Below are positions 8,613 to 17,123 of a DNA stretch of 64,000 bases, piece by piece. Below the pieces are notes generated by a model that was not told the origin of the DNA, did not search any database, and saw only the letters and a program-made list of their open reading frames with translations. The number at the start of each line of letters is the position of its first letter. The stretch's first letter is position 1. Source of the stretch: Micromonospora eburnea (lineage in GTDB: Bacteria; Actinomycetota; Actinomycetes; Mycobacteriales; Micromonosporaceae); contig NZ_FMHY01000002.1 of assembly GCF_900090225.1 (NCBI RefSeq), positions 4,588,001 through 4,652,000 on the forward strand. Reading direction: 5' to 3'. The translations under genes were made by a program, and so were the position numbers.

Positions 8613-11600
8613 TAGATCTCCCAACCTTCTCGATGAAGAGCCAGTCGTCGCTGCCGGCGAACACGGTGGCGCCCGTCGACCTGTCGCCGCAGGTCAGCAC
8701 GTAACGGTATTCGGTCTCCTTGACGATGCGAACGGGCGGGTCGCGCAGGATCTCCATGATCGCCTTGAGTTTGCGTTCCGCGTCCGCGTCGCCGGCCTTG
8801 AACCATGACATCGCCTTGATCCGGTCCTCCAAGGTGGTCATCAGCTCCCCGAAATGGACTACCACGGTCAGCGTCATGGAGACATCGCTCACCGGCCGTC
8901 CGCATTCCTTCGCGAAATCCGTCATCGCCGCCGCGATCGCCCGCTCCTGGGCGGCCTGGCTGATCTTGTTGTATCGGTCGCTGGTCGACACGATGTTCAG
9001 CCCGGTCGCGAAACCCGACCCGCCGAAACGGTCGCCGACGCCGTGCGCGCGGTTCATGAACATCCCGGGGATGAATCCCGGGCTGTCGTGCGTGACGCCA
9101 CGCGGGCCGCCGCCAGTCTTCAACCGGAGATCCTCGCCGGTCACCGTCAGCGTCTCGGTCCGTTGGGTGTCCTTCTCGATCACCGTGAACGTCTTACCGG
9201 CCTTGGTCTTGTACGTCGTCGTGGTGGTGCCGTTCTTCGTTTCTGTTTTGATCTCGACCGGGGCGAAGTCCGAGTGCTCGCCCTCCCGGATCTTCGGAAG
9301 CGCGAGCTGCCCGAACGGGGTCACGACGACATTGAAGGCGCTCGGGCCGAGCTCGTTGAGTTGCTTCAGGAGCGCCTTCTTGTAGTCGGAATCCTCGAGC
9401 GCCGAGGCGCGGGCCACACCGGCCTTCTTTAGGGCCTCGGGTACCGGGGTCCCGAGCTTCGTCAGGATCGCGTCCCGGCCGCCCCTCTTGAAGGCGTAGT
9501 CGAAGAACTTGTTCGTGTCGACCCGTTGCCCGCTGCCCGGTGTGAAGTACGTGAGCAGCGGCTCGATGAACTCAGGCTTCATCACGTGCTCACGGGCGTC
9601 GGTGTCGGTGCCGGCCAGGTCCGCCCTCCCCCACAAGGCCGGTGCCCCCTCCTCGGGGCCCTGAGGCACCCGGAGGATGTACCTGAGCAGCCAGAGCTCG
9701 TGCACATCCTTGATGAACGCGTCGACGCGGGCGGGCATGGCCTTCTGGATCTCCTCGATCTTCAGCCTGGCTGCGTCCGCAGTGAGATCCTTTAGGTCGA
9801 ACGAGTGGCCGATCACGGCCAGGTCCTCGGCCATCGACTTCAGCAGGGCCGTCAGCTTCTCGTCCTTCTTCTTACTCTTGGACTTCGCGAGCTTCGCCGG
9901 CTCGTCGTCGTACTTGCCGATGAAGCCGTCGAGGGCCTTCGCGGCGTCCGCGTTGCCGGCCTCGTGCTGGGCCTTACGTGCGACCTTGGCCTTGGTCAGC
10001 AGGTCGCCGGGTGTGCTCGCCATGACGATCTGCGCCCGGCCGTTGACGATGCTGCCGGTCAGGGTGTGGGGCATGCTCTTCATCGCGAAGGGCCTACTGA
10101 CCGGCGCCACGTCCTTGGCGGGGGCCTGGGAATCGTCGTCCCTGCCCGGGCCTTTCTTGTCCTTGCCCTTGCCGGTGATCTTGTCCTTGACCTTCTTGCC
10201 GGCCGCCTTGAGCTTGGCCCAGATGGCCTTGCCCAGCTTGACGATCTTGCCGACGATCCAGTCGACGGCTTTCATGACCGGCTTGGACAGGGCCTTGAAG
10301 AAGGATTTGACCTTATTGGCGATGCCGCCGATGCCGAGGATGGCGGCGAGCGCGCCGATCAGCACGGGCACGGATCTGGCGAGGGCCTTTTCGATCAGGG
10401 CGGGCACGCCGCCGGCACCACCACCGGCGATAGCGATGATCGCGTCGAGTACGGCGTTGACGAACTCGATGATCTGGGCGCCCTGGTTCACGATGAACAT
10501 GACGAAGTCGATGATCATCTTGCAGGCCTTGATGAACGCCGACGCCGGGTTCAGCAGCGAGATGATCCAGGTGATCCCGGCGATCAACACGGTCGGGATC
10601 AGGTACTCGCTGATCTTGCCGAACAGGTTGGCTTTCAGGTCGCCGACCTGGGCCTTGATGTCCTCCCAGATCCCGCCGATGCCCTGGGCCTGAATCTTCT
10701 GCGCGATCGGCACCGACTGCTCGACCGCGCCCATCGCCTGCTCGGGCACCCCGCGTTGCACGATCCTCGCCCGGATCGCGCCCCACGTCAGGCCGAGCAG
10801 GGAGCCGATCATCATGATGATGCCGCGGAGGTCGAACTTCGCCGGCAACTCCAGACCGGCGCCGGCCATGGCACCGAGCAGCCAGCCGACCAGGCCCTTC
10901 TTCAGGTGCTCGCCGATGTTGGCGATGAACTGCTTCAGCCCGGTCCCGACCGCGGAGACGAGGTTGCCGAGGAAGCCGATCGGGTCCTTGATGATCGCCA
11001 TGACCGCTTGGGCGGCTTTGGCCAGCACGCCGAGCAGCATGTCCTTGAGCTGCATGATCGTCTTGATCACGCCACCGACCGCATGTATGGCCTTGGCGAC
11101 CAGGCCCTTGTTCTTCTCCTTCTCCGCGGCGATCTCCTGGTCAACCGCTTTGAGCGCCTCGTTGTACTTCGTGGCGAGGGTGTTGACCAGCTCTTTGCCC
11201 TTGGCGTCGACCGACTCGGTCAGCTCGTCGAACTTGCCCGCGAATTCGGCCGCCGCCTCCTTACCGATCGCCTGCAAGTCGGGGCCGAGTTTCTTCACCT
11301 CGGCCTGTAGGTCGTCGCGGCCTTTGGCGATCCGCTGCTTCGCCCGCGTCAACTCCGCGCCGATCACGTCCGCGACACCGGAGATGACCTGCTGCATCCG
11401 GTCGACGTACCCCTTGCGGGCCTGCTCGTAGAAGACGTTCACCTCGCTGGGCAGCCCGAAGAGCTTGTCCTTGCCCCACTTCCAGAAATTCACCCCGGAG
11501 TAGCGCTTGTCCTTGTACGCGTCGATCCGCCGCTTGTAGTCGGCGGTGAACGCGTCCCGCGCTTCTTTCTCCCCCGTGGTGAACAGGTCGTCGACCTTCT

Positions 11601-12939
11601 TGTCCAAGCCGGTGAGGATGTCTTCGACTTCCTTCTTCGTGGCGTCGAAGACCTTCTGCAACCGGGCGGTGACCTGCACCCGCTTCTGCTCGTCGGCGGA
11701 CTTCGCACCCTCCTTGCCCGCGCTGACCTGCGCCCCGGACTGCTTCCGGTCAACGGCCAGCTCCGCCATCGCCGCCGCACCCGCCTGCCCAGCCGCCGCC
11801 TTCGCCCCAGCCAGGGTCCGCGCCTCAGCCGCCCGCACCTCACCTGGCGCGGTCGCCGCATGCTTTTCGCCCTCCTTCTTCTCCTTCAACGCACCGGTGA
11901 ACTCCGGCTCATTCGACTTGGCGAGCTGCTCCTCGGTCACCTGCGCGTCGGCCATCTGCTGGTCGACCTGCTTCGGCCCAGCCGAGAAGTCGGTCGCCGC
12001 CGCCGGTGCCTTGTCCGGTACCGCCTTCACCGGATCCGGCGTACCCGGCGCACCCGGCGGCCGGTCCGCCACCAGCGGTGTGACCTGCTTCTCCCTCGCC
12101 TTCGACGTGTCCGGAGGCGCCTTCGTCGTCGTCTCGATCGCCCTCGCCGACGCCTTCTTGCCCTCACCGACCCGGCCCTGCACCTGACCCTTTACCGCAT
12201 CCGCCTTACCCGAGTCGGCGAACTTGTCCGCCTCATCCAGGTTCTTCGGCGCCTGCGCCGCGATTGCGTCGTTCACCGCTTTGACGAACGCGGCCTTGTC
12301 GAACTCCCCCGGCTTCGCGGCATTCATCTTCTCCGCGTTGGCCGCCTTGCCCTGGGTTTCCATGTCGTCCGGCGGCGGCTTCGCCGCCCCCTGTGCCTTG
12401 CCCGCCTCCGCCTTCGCTGGCGGGTGGGCCGACATCACCTTCTGCTTGCCGGTCACGTCCGCCTTCAACGCGGCGAACTTCGGGTCAGCCTGCGGCCCGG
12501 GACGGTGGACGGGGCCGGCGTCGGTCGCCAGCCGCTGCACCGGCGCGGCCTCCACCAGCCCTGCATCGATCGACCCGGCAACAGCGGCACCGCAGGGGGA
12601 AGGGGCGGCAGAGGTGGACGGCCCGGCGCAGCGCTGGGCGGGCATCGCCGGCCCACTCGCCGCACCACCCGTACCAGGCCGCTTCGCCGCGGTACCTGCG
12701 CCTCCTGACCGGGCAGCGGGCGTACGGGTCGCGGCGGCTCGCCGCTGAGCGACCAACGCCGCCACCGCCCGGTTACCCGCCGCCGACTGCAACCGCTGAG
12801 CCATTGCCGGGCTCAGCAGGCGCCCGCCGGTCTCGCGTACCTCGGTGGTGGAAGGCTCCGGGTCGAGGGCCGCGCGCGGCGGTGGAGCCGGAGCGGCGCG
12901 GCGCGTGGACCCGCCGCGCTCCTCCGCCGGTGCCTTCAC
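8602..12939 (-). CDS. Giant polymorphic-toxin-like protein with AGNRAV N-terminal motif and C-terminal nuclease-like domain
   Basis: 1445 residues, GTG start with GGGAGG upstream. There is no classical signal peptide. Residues about 40-65 carry LQSAAGNRAVAALV, shared with the gene at 13568-15919. A long Ala/Lys-rich, proline-interrupted and coiled-coil-like segment spans about 70-590. Residues about 590-920 hold many hydrophobic or amphipathic helices, possibly a membrane-translocation part. A Lys-rich stretch (GKGKDKKGPG) follows. The C-terminal 150 residues contain MNRAHGVGDRFGGSG at about 1295-1309, then GLNIVSTSDRYN, resembling the His, GG and Asn spacing of DNA/RNA non-specific endonucleases of the NS_2 type. 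A small gene overlaps its end. The function as a contact or injected toxin is inferred; the catalytic match is by motif only. Confidence 0.68.
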   Translation of the reverse strand: MKAPAEERGGSTRRAAPAPPPRAALDPEPSTTEVRETGGRLLSPAMAQRLQSAAGNRAVAALVAQRRAAATRTPAARSGGAGTAAKRPGTGGAASGPAMPAQRCAGPSTSAAPSPCGAAVAGSIDAGLVEAAPVQRLATDAGPVHRPGPQADPKFAALKADVTGKQKVMSAHPPAKAEAGKAQGAAKPPPDDMETQGKAANAEKMNAAKPGEFDKAAFVKAVNDAIAAQAPKNLDEADKFADSGKADAVKGQVQGRVGEGKKASARAIETTTKAPPDTSKAREKQVTPLVADRPPGAPGTPDPVKAVPDKAPAAATDFSAGPKQVDQQMADAQVTEEQLAKSNEPEFTGALKEKKEGEKHAATAPGEVRAAEARTLAGAKAAAGQAGAAAMAELAVDRKQSGAQVSAGKEGAKSADEQKRVQVTARLQKVFDATKKEVEDILTGLDKKVDDLFTTGEKEARDAFTADYKRRIDAYKDKRYSGVNFWKWGKDKLFGLPSEVNVFYEQARKGYVDRMQQVISGVADVIGAELTRAKQRIAKGRDDLQAEVKKLGPDLQAIGKEAAAEFAGKFDELTESVDAKGKELVNTLATKYNEALKAVDQEIAAEKEKNKGLVAKAIHAVGGVIKTIMQLKDMLLGVLAKAAQAVMAIIKDPIGFLGNLVSAVGTGLKQFIANIGEHLKKGLVGWLLGAMAGAGLELPAKFDLRGIIMMIGSLLGLTWGAIRARIVQRGVPEQAMGAVEQSVPIAQKIQAQGIGGIWEDIKAQVGDLKANLFGKISEYLIPTVLIAGITWIISLLNPASAFIKACKMIIDFVMFIVNQGAQIIEFVNAVLDAIIAIAGGGAGGVPALIEKALARSVPVLIGALAAILGIGGIANKVKSFFKALSKPVMKAVDWIVGKIVKLGKAIWAKLKAAGKKVKDKITGKGKDKKGPGRDDDSQAPAKDVAPVSRPFAMKSMPHTLTGSIVNGRAQIVMASTPGDLLTKAKVARKAQHEAGNADAAKALDGFIGKYDDEPAKLAKSKSKKKDEKLTALLKSMAEDLAVIGHSFDLKDLTADAARLKIEEIQKAMPARVDAFIKDVHELWLLRYILRVPQGPEEGAPALWGRADLAGTDTDAREHVMKPEFIEPLLTYFTPGSGQRVDTNKFFDYAFKRGGRDAILTKLGTPVPEALKKAGVARASALEDSDYKKALLKQLNELGPSAFNVVVTPFGQLALPKIREGEHSDFAPVEIKTETKNGTTTTTYKTKAGKTFTVIEKDTQRTETLTVTGEDLRLKTGGGPRGVTHDSPGFIPGMFMNRAHGVGDRFGGSGFATGLNIVSTSDRYNKISQAAQERAIAAAMTDFAKECGRPVSDVSMTLTVVVHFGELMTTLEDRIKAMSWFKAGDADAERKLKAIMEILRDPPVRIVKETEYRYVLTCGDRSTGATVFAGSDDWLFIEKVGRSSGS

Positions 12940-13567
12940 GTCACACCTCCCGGTCAGGGCAGGTCCACCAGAGGGCCAACGAGCCTCCGGCCCGCAGGCT
13001 GCTGGCCGAAGACAGCCGAATCCCTACTCGACGGCCCCCTCCTCACCTACCTCCTGCCGCGGCACGTACGTCTGCGCCGACTCGTCCTCCTCGCACGTCG
13101 CCGCGCCGCGGGGCGGTGTGCCCGTCCTGGTCACGGACCGCGGGACGGGTACGGCGGAGCAGAAACCGGCGCCAACCGGTCGGCGTTGGCGACGGCCTCC
13201 CGCCCGAATCGGCCGGACGCGGCGATGACCTTCACCCCGCCACCGGTGTCCGTGCCGTCCACCAGCCCACTGCACAGCTACACCACATGGTTGGACGCAC
13301 TTTGACCGTGCACCTTCTAGGAGCCCCGCACCTGGTCCAGCCGGCCTGCGGGAAGGGGCACGTCCACTGCCCGAAAGGGCAGAGCCAGCAAGGGTTGAAC
13401 GGCCCGAGCTGGGGTTACGTCGGGCGGGGTCAGGCTGAGGTCAAGCCAGCCCCGCGTCGATCAAGATCAGGAATGAGTTCGGCGACCGCTGCTCGGCGAA
13501 CGCCCACGGCTGCGCGCCGAACAGGTCCACGCAGGCCGACAGCAGGCCGGGCCCGGGTGCGGCCGGG
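12940..13567. other. Intergenic region between the two AGNRAV-motif genes
   Basis: 628 bp without a supportable gene. Minus-strand scraps look protein-like: VKVIAASGRFGREAVANAD near 13180-13260, and a short frame ending FLILIDAGLA just after the 13568 stop. Each is cut by stops within about 50 codons. They may be remnants of a third gene, but I cannot identify them. Confidence 0.4.
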
Positions 13568-15919
13568 TCAGTATGAGAAGTCGACGTGGAAGTGCGTCAC
13601 CAGCGGGCCGTGCCAGTTGAGGTTGGCGGGCCGCTTCACCTTCGTACCGTCGGGGAGCTGGACCTCCTGCTCGGTGACGTTGTCCTGGTTGCCCATCCGG
13701 CCGTGCTCGGCGCCCTTGCCGGCGTGGGCGCGTGCGTTGAACTCGCGGGCCACCACGTAGTCGTTGTAGAGGATCTGGTAGGTGAAGCCCAGCTTTCCGG
13801 CGACGGTGTCGATCGCCTCGGCGAAGCGGAACGCGACATCCTTGGTGAAGTAGGCCGCCGCCTTCGCGCTCTCCGGGTACATGTCCAGTGACCGGAAGCG
13901 CCCCTTGAACCCGCCGCTGGCGTGCTCGCCGGACATGCCGCCGTAGGTGCCGGCGGAAAAGGTGCCGAACTCGGACTGGATGGCCCGCAGGATGTCGAGC
14001 ATCGTCTTGTGCACGGGCGTCTTCTGCCCATCCTCGGTCCAGCCGGCGAAGTCGGCCGTCGTCGGTACGACCAGATTCCCGGCGGCCTGCTCGGCATCGA
14101 TCCGGGCCTTCTTGAAGGCACCCTCGTTGAGCTGGCCCAATCCCTTGAGCTTGGCCTCCTCCGCCTGCGCCAGCGCCGCCTGCTGCTCGGGCTCGGTCAG
14201 TTCCTCGGGCTGCTTGCCGGCAGCGGCGGCAGCCTTGGCCAGGGCTGCCTTCTTCTCCTTCTCGCTGAGCGGCCTCTTCAGCTGGTCGAGGCGGTCATGG
14301 ATCGCCTTGGCCCGCTGGTCGGGAGAGAGGATCTCCGGTACGGGGTTCACCCGCCTGCCGCCGCTCGCGCCGATGGTCTCGAAGTCGAGCCGGTCCCGCC
14401 GTTCGACCATCCAGCCCCACATCGCGTTCGCCTCCCACTGGCGAACCGTTTCGCGTTGCTTGTGCCGGATGGTCTGCATGTGCAGCTCGATGACGGCGTC
14501 GGTGGCCTTCGGGTTCTTCTTCTTGAACGCCGCCCGCTGCTGTTGCAGCCCGGCCACCAGCCGGTCCGGCAGCCGCCACCAGGGCGTACCGAACGAGCTG
14601 CGGGTGAACGACGCCTGGAGCACGTCGTCGAAGTCCTGCTGGAGCTGGCTCTTGTCCCGCCAGAGCTTCGGGTCCTTCGGCTTGCGGCTCTGGTAGCAGT
14701 TTGCCATCTCCTCGGCGAGCTTCTCGGCGTCGCCGTGGGCCCAGAACGGAGACGAGTCCTTGATGGAGTCCAGCGGCAGCGGGGTCTCCGTCGCGGGCAG
14801 GGTCGCGGCCGGATCGGGTGTGAAGGGCAGCGCCGCGACCGTGGCTGGCGCGCCCGGCGGTTCGGTGATGGCACAGCCGGCCAGGTTCCGGGCAAAATTG
14901 GGCGTGGCCGGCGTCGGTTGCGGCCCGGGCGGTACCGGCTCGGGCGGCACCGGCTCGGGCGGCACCGGCTCGGGCGGCTGAGGCCCCGGCGGTACCGGGC
15001 CGGGTGGCTGGGGACCCGGTGGCACGGGGACCGGCGACGGTGGTACCGGTGGCTCGACGCACGGTTCCGCGTCGGCATCCCCCCGCTCTGGCGCCGCCAC
15101 CGGCTGGGTCTGCACCACCGTCTCCACGGCGGTCTGCACGGGTGCGCCCGGCTCCGCGTCGACGGCCACCGGCACCGGACAGAAGCGCGGCGGTCCCGCC
15201 GGGAAGAGCTGGTCCAGCCGCCCGATCGTGCCTGGCCCGACGTCGCCGTACTGCTCGGACCCGAGCCGGTTGTCGGCCTTGAACGTGCGTACTGCGGCGG
15301 CCGTGCGGGTGCCGTACCGCCCGTCGACGTTACCGAGGTCGTAGCCGAGATCGGTCAGCGCCTGCTGCACCTTCTCGACCGGGCCGCCCCGGTCGCCCTG
15401 CCGCAGCCGGTCCGCGTCGGCCGCGCAGGCCTGGAGCCTCGACTCGCCCGCGAACCGGGGCGAGGTCAGCGGCGCGTGGACCACGGGCGCGCGCCGACCG
15501 CCCGCCGGCTGCCCGGCTTGGCTCGCCGGCTCCGCCCCGCCGCTCGCCGGCTCGGGGCCAGCGGTCGGGCCGCCCGCCTCGGCGGCCTGTCGTTGCAGTG
15601 AGTCGTCGAGGAGGGAATCCCCGCCACCGGCGTCGCGCCCGGCCAATTCGGCCCGGGCCGCGTCCTGCTTCTCCGGTGGGCAGTCGCACGGTACGGGCCC
15701 GCAGCGCTGGAGGGTGAGCAGGGACGCGACCGCCCGGTTGCCGGCCGTACGCTGCAACCGGAGCAGGTCGCGCGACGCTGGGGCCCGAGCCGCGCCCGGC
15801 GCCACCATGCCCGCCGGTGGCCTGCCTGGGTGGGTGAGCGCCGCCGGATCGACCCCCGGCGAAGGTGTCTGCGGGACCCTCGGGGCCGCTGTTCTGATCT
15901 TGCTGGTACGGACCTTCAT
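13568..15919 (-). CDS. AGNRAV-motif protein with peptidoglycan-binding and putative M15-like peptidase domains
   Basis: 783 residues, no clear signal peptide. The order is: LLRLQRTAGNRAVASLL at about 50-66; a Cys-rich patch (CGPVPCDCPP); a PG_binding_1 module at about 165-235 (VQQALTDLGYDLGNVDGRYG then TRTAAAVRTFKADNRLG); a Pro/Glu linker at about 290-345 made from 15-bp repeats; an alpha-helical middle with a KALAKAAAAAGKQ-like coil; and a C-terminal domain. That domain contains SGEHASGGF, RSLDMYP and HGPLVTHFHVDF, an H...D...H-x-H pattern reminiscent of M15/LAS zinc peptidases. A cell-wall hydrolase role is inferred from the wall-binding module plus this pattern. It shares strand and N-terminal motif with the toxin-like gene downstream. 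Confidence 0.68.
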   Translation of the reverse strand: MKVRTSKIRTAAPRVPQTPSPGVDPAALTHPGRPPAGMVAPGAARAPASRDLLRLQRTAGNRAVASLLTLQRCGPVPCDCPPEKQDAARAELAGRDAGGGDSLLDDSLQRQAAEAGGPTAGPEPASGGAEPASQAGQPAGGRRAPVVHAPLTSPRFAGESRLQACAADADRLRQGDRGGPVEKVQQALTDLGYDLGNVDGRYGTRTAAAVRTFKADNRLGSEQYGDVGPGTIGRLDQLFPAGPPRFCPVPVAVDAEPGAPVQTAVETVVQTQPVAAPERGDADAEPCVEPPVPPSPVPVPPGPQPPGPVPPGPQPPEPVPPEPVPPEPVPPGPQPTPATPNFARNLAGCAITEPPGAPATVAALPFTPDPAATLPATETPLPLDSIKDSSPFWAHGDAEKLAEEMANCYQSRKPKDPKLWRDKSQLQQDFDDVLQASFTRSSFGTPWWRLPDRLVAGLQQQRAAFKKKNPKATDAVIELHMQTIRHKQRETVRQWEANAMWGWMVERRDRLDFETIGASGGRRVNPVPEILSPDQRAKAIHDRLDQLKRPLSEKEKKAALAKAAAAAGKQPEELTEPEQQAALAQAEEAKLKGLGQLNEGAFKKARIDAEQAAGNLVVPTTADFAGWTEDGQKTPVHKTMLDILRAIQSEFGTFSAGTYGGMSGEHASGGFKGRFRSLDMYPESAKAAAYFTKDVAFRFAEAIDTVAGKLGFTYQILYNDYVVAREFNARAHAGKGAEHGRMGNQDNVTEQEVQLPDGTKVKRPANLNWHGPLVTHFHVDFSY
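14931..14975. repeat. Three 15-bp tandem repeats encoding a PEPVP linker
   Basis: Units GGTACCGGCTCGGGC, GGCACCGGCTCGGGC and GGCACCGGCTCGGGC run in tandem on the plus strand. On the coding strand they give the Pro-Glu-Pro-Val-Pro spacer of the peptidoglycan-binding protein. Shorter imperfect Pro-Gly units flank them. Confidence 0.85.
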
Positions 15920-16283
15920 CGCGCGGGCCTCCGTTCGGATCCCCGCTGTAGCTCAACGCGCGGGCCGGCCCGGCGCAAGAGGCGACCGCGCAGAACCGGC
16001 TTCCCGATCGGACAACCGCCCCGAAAAACTCAGCCGACCCGCGATGATCTCATCTGCAACACCGGACCGAGCAGGTTGGTGGTGGTCCACGCGTTCCGTG
16101 ACGAGCCTGCGGCGACGGCGACCGAGTTGCAGAACATGTTGGTCACCGCAATCGGCTGTTGAGTGATCCCCCGTGAGAGCTACCGGAAAGTGTCCACTGG
16201 GTGGTGACGATTCCGGCGCGGCGAATCCATAGCGTTCGTTGTAGCGGTGCTTGACCGCTGCCAGCGGAATCGAAGGAGTCGTC
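15920..16283. other. Upstream region of the CPBP operon
   Basis: 364 bp. A plus-strand frame ending at 16162 (RLVVVHAFRDEPAATATELQ and then stop) reads like the tail of a protein but has no identifiable start or family. The remaining 120 bp probably hold the promoter of the CPBP gene. Confidence 0.4.
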
Positions 16284-17123
16284 ATGCGTTTGGTGAAGCA
16301 GTTCGTGTGCGTCGCGGTGGTCGCCTTCGGCGGCAGCCTGGCGGTCGGCGCGGTGAACTGGAGCGCGCCGCTGACCCTGCTGCTCGGGTTCGCGACGGCC
16401 GTGCTGACGCTCCTGGTGTACGCGTGGATCGTGCGCCGCACGGAAAAGCGGGCACCCGTCGAAGTTGAGCGGAGAGGGGCCGGCGGCGCTCTCGGCCGGG
16501 GCATGCTGATCGGGTTCGGGCTGTTCACGGCGGTGATCGCCAACATCGCTCTCCTCGGTGACTACCGGGTCGATGGCTGGGGCTCCCTGTCGGGTGCGAT
16601 CGCGCTGCTCGGGTTCATGGCCGCGGCCGCGGTGACCGAAGAAGTCCTGTTCCGCGGCGTGCTGTTCCGCATCGTCGAAGGCTGGCTCGGCACCTGGTGG
16701 GCGCTCGCGCTGACCGGTGTCCTGTTCGGCGCGTCGCATCTGGTCAACCCGCACGCCAGCCTGTGGGGCGCACTTGCCATCGCCGTCGAGGCCGGCGGCA
16801 TGCTCGCCGCCGCCTACGCCGCCACCCGCACTCTCTGGCTGCCCATCGGCCTGCACTTCGCCTGGAACTTCGCCGAAGGCGGCCTGTTCGGCACCGGCGT
16901 CTCCGGTACGAATCAGCCACAGGGCCTGCTGCACGGCGTCATGTCCGGCTCGACCTGGATCACCGGCGGCGACTTCGGCCCTGAAGGCAGCCTCTACTCG
17001 GTGCTGGCCGGCATCATCGCGACCACCGTGTTCCTGACCATTGCCCGCCGACGCGGCAACCTGGTCCCCAGCCGCCGGCACCGCGCCGCCGGAATCGACG
17101 CGGCCGCTAGGCTCGCCCAGTGA
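16284..17123 (+). CDS. CPBP-family intramembrane glutamic protease
   Basis: Multi-helix membrane protein of 279 residues in the CPBP (Abi/CAAX-like) family. The diagnostic motifs are present in order: TEEVLFRGVLFR (catalytic Glu pair and Arg), FGASHLVNP, and LHFAWNFAEGG with the conserved His and Asn. ATG 16284 is chosen over the upstream frame start because AAGGAG sits eight bases before it. It overlaps the next gene by four bases (GTGA) and forms an operon with a kinase and a regulator. It could process a membrane partner of the signalling system or give bacteriocin self-protection; neither is shown by sequence. Confidence 0.88.
   Translation: MRLVKQFVCVAVVAFGGSLAVGAVNWSAPLTLLLGFATAVLTLLVYAWIVRRTEKRAPVEVERRGAGGALGRGMLIGFGLFTAVIANIALLGDYRVDGWGSLSGAIALLGFMAAAAVTEEVLFRGVLFRIVEGWLGTWWALALTGVLFGASHLVNPHASLWGALAIAVEAGGMLAAAYAATRTLWLPIGLHFAWNFAEGGLFGTGVSGTNQPQGLLHGVMSGSTWITGGDFGPEGSLYSVLAGIIATTVFLTIARRRGNLVPSRRHRAAGIDAAARLAQ

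Noticed and set aside
9805..11310. Plus-strand 501-codon open frame, Asp/Leu/Arg-rich
   Set aside because: Shadow of the Ala/Lys-rich toxin body on the other strand; high-GC codon structure keeps it open.
13020..13280. Minus-strand 83-codon frame between the two large genes
   Set aside because: Arg/Gly-rich in its first half, no RBS and no recognisable family; the protein-like scraps in this region lie in different frames.
14920..15060. Repeat array considered as CRISPR
   Set aside because: Units are 15 bp, contiguous and in frame inside a coding linker; there are no spacers.
13922..15601. Plus-strand 559-codon open frame
   Set aside because: Antisense to the AGNRAV/peptidoglycan-binding gene; repetitive Arg/Leu/Gly sequence, no domains.
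8602..15919. Complete extracellular contractile injection system
   Set aside because: No sheath, tube, baseplate or AAA+ genes in the window; only possible cargo proteins are present.
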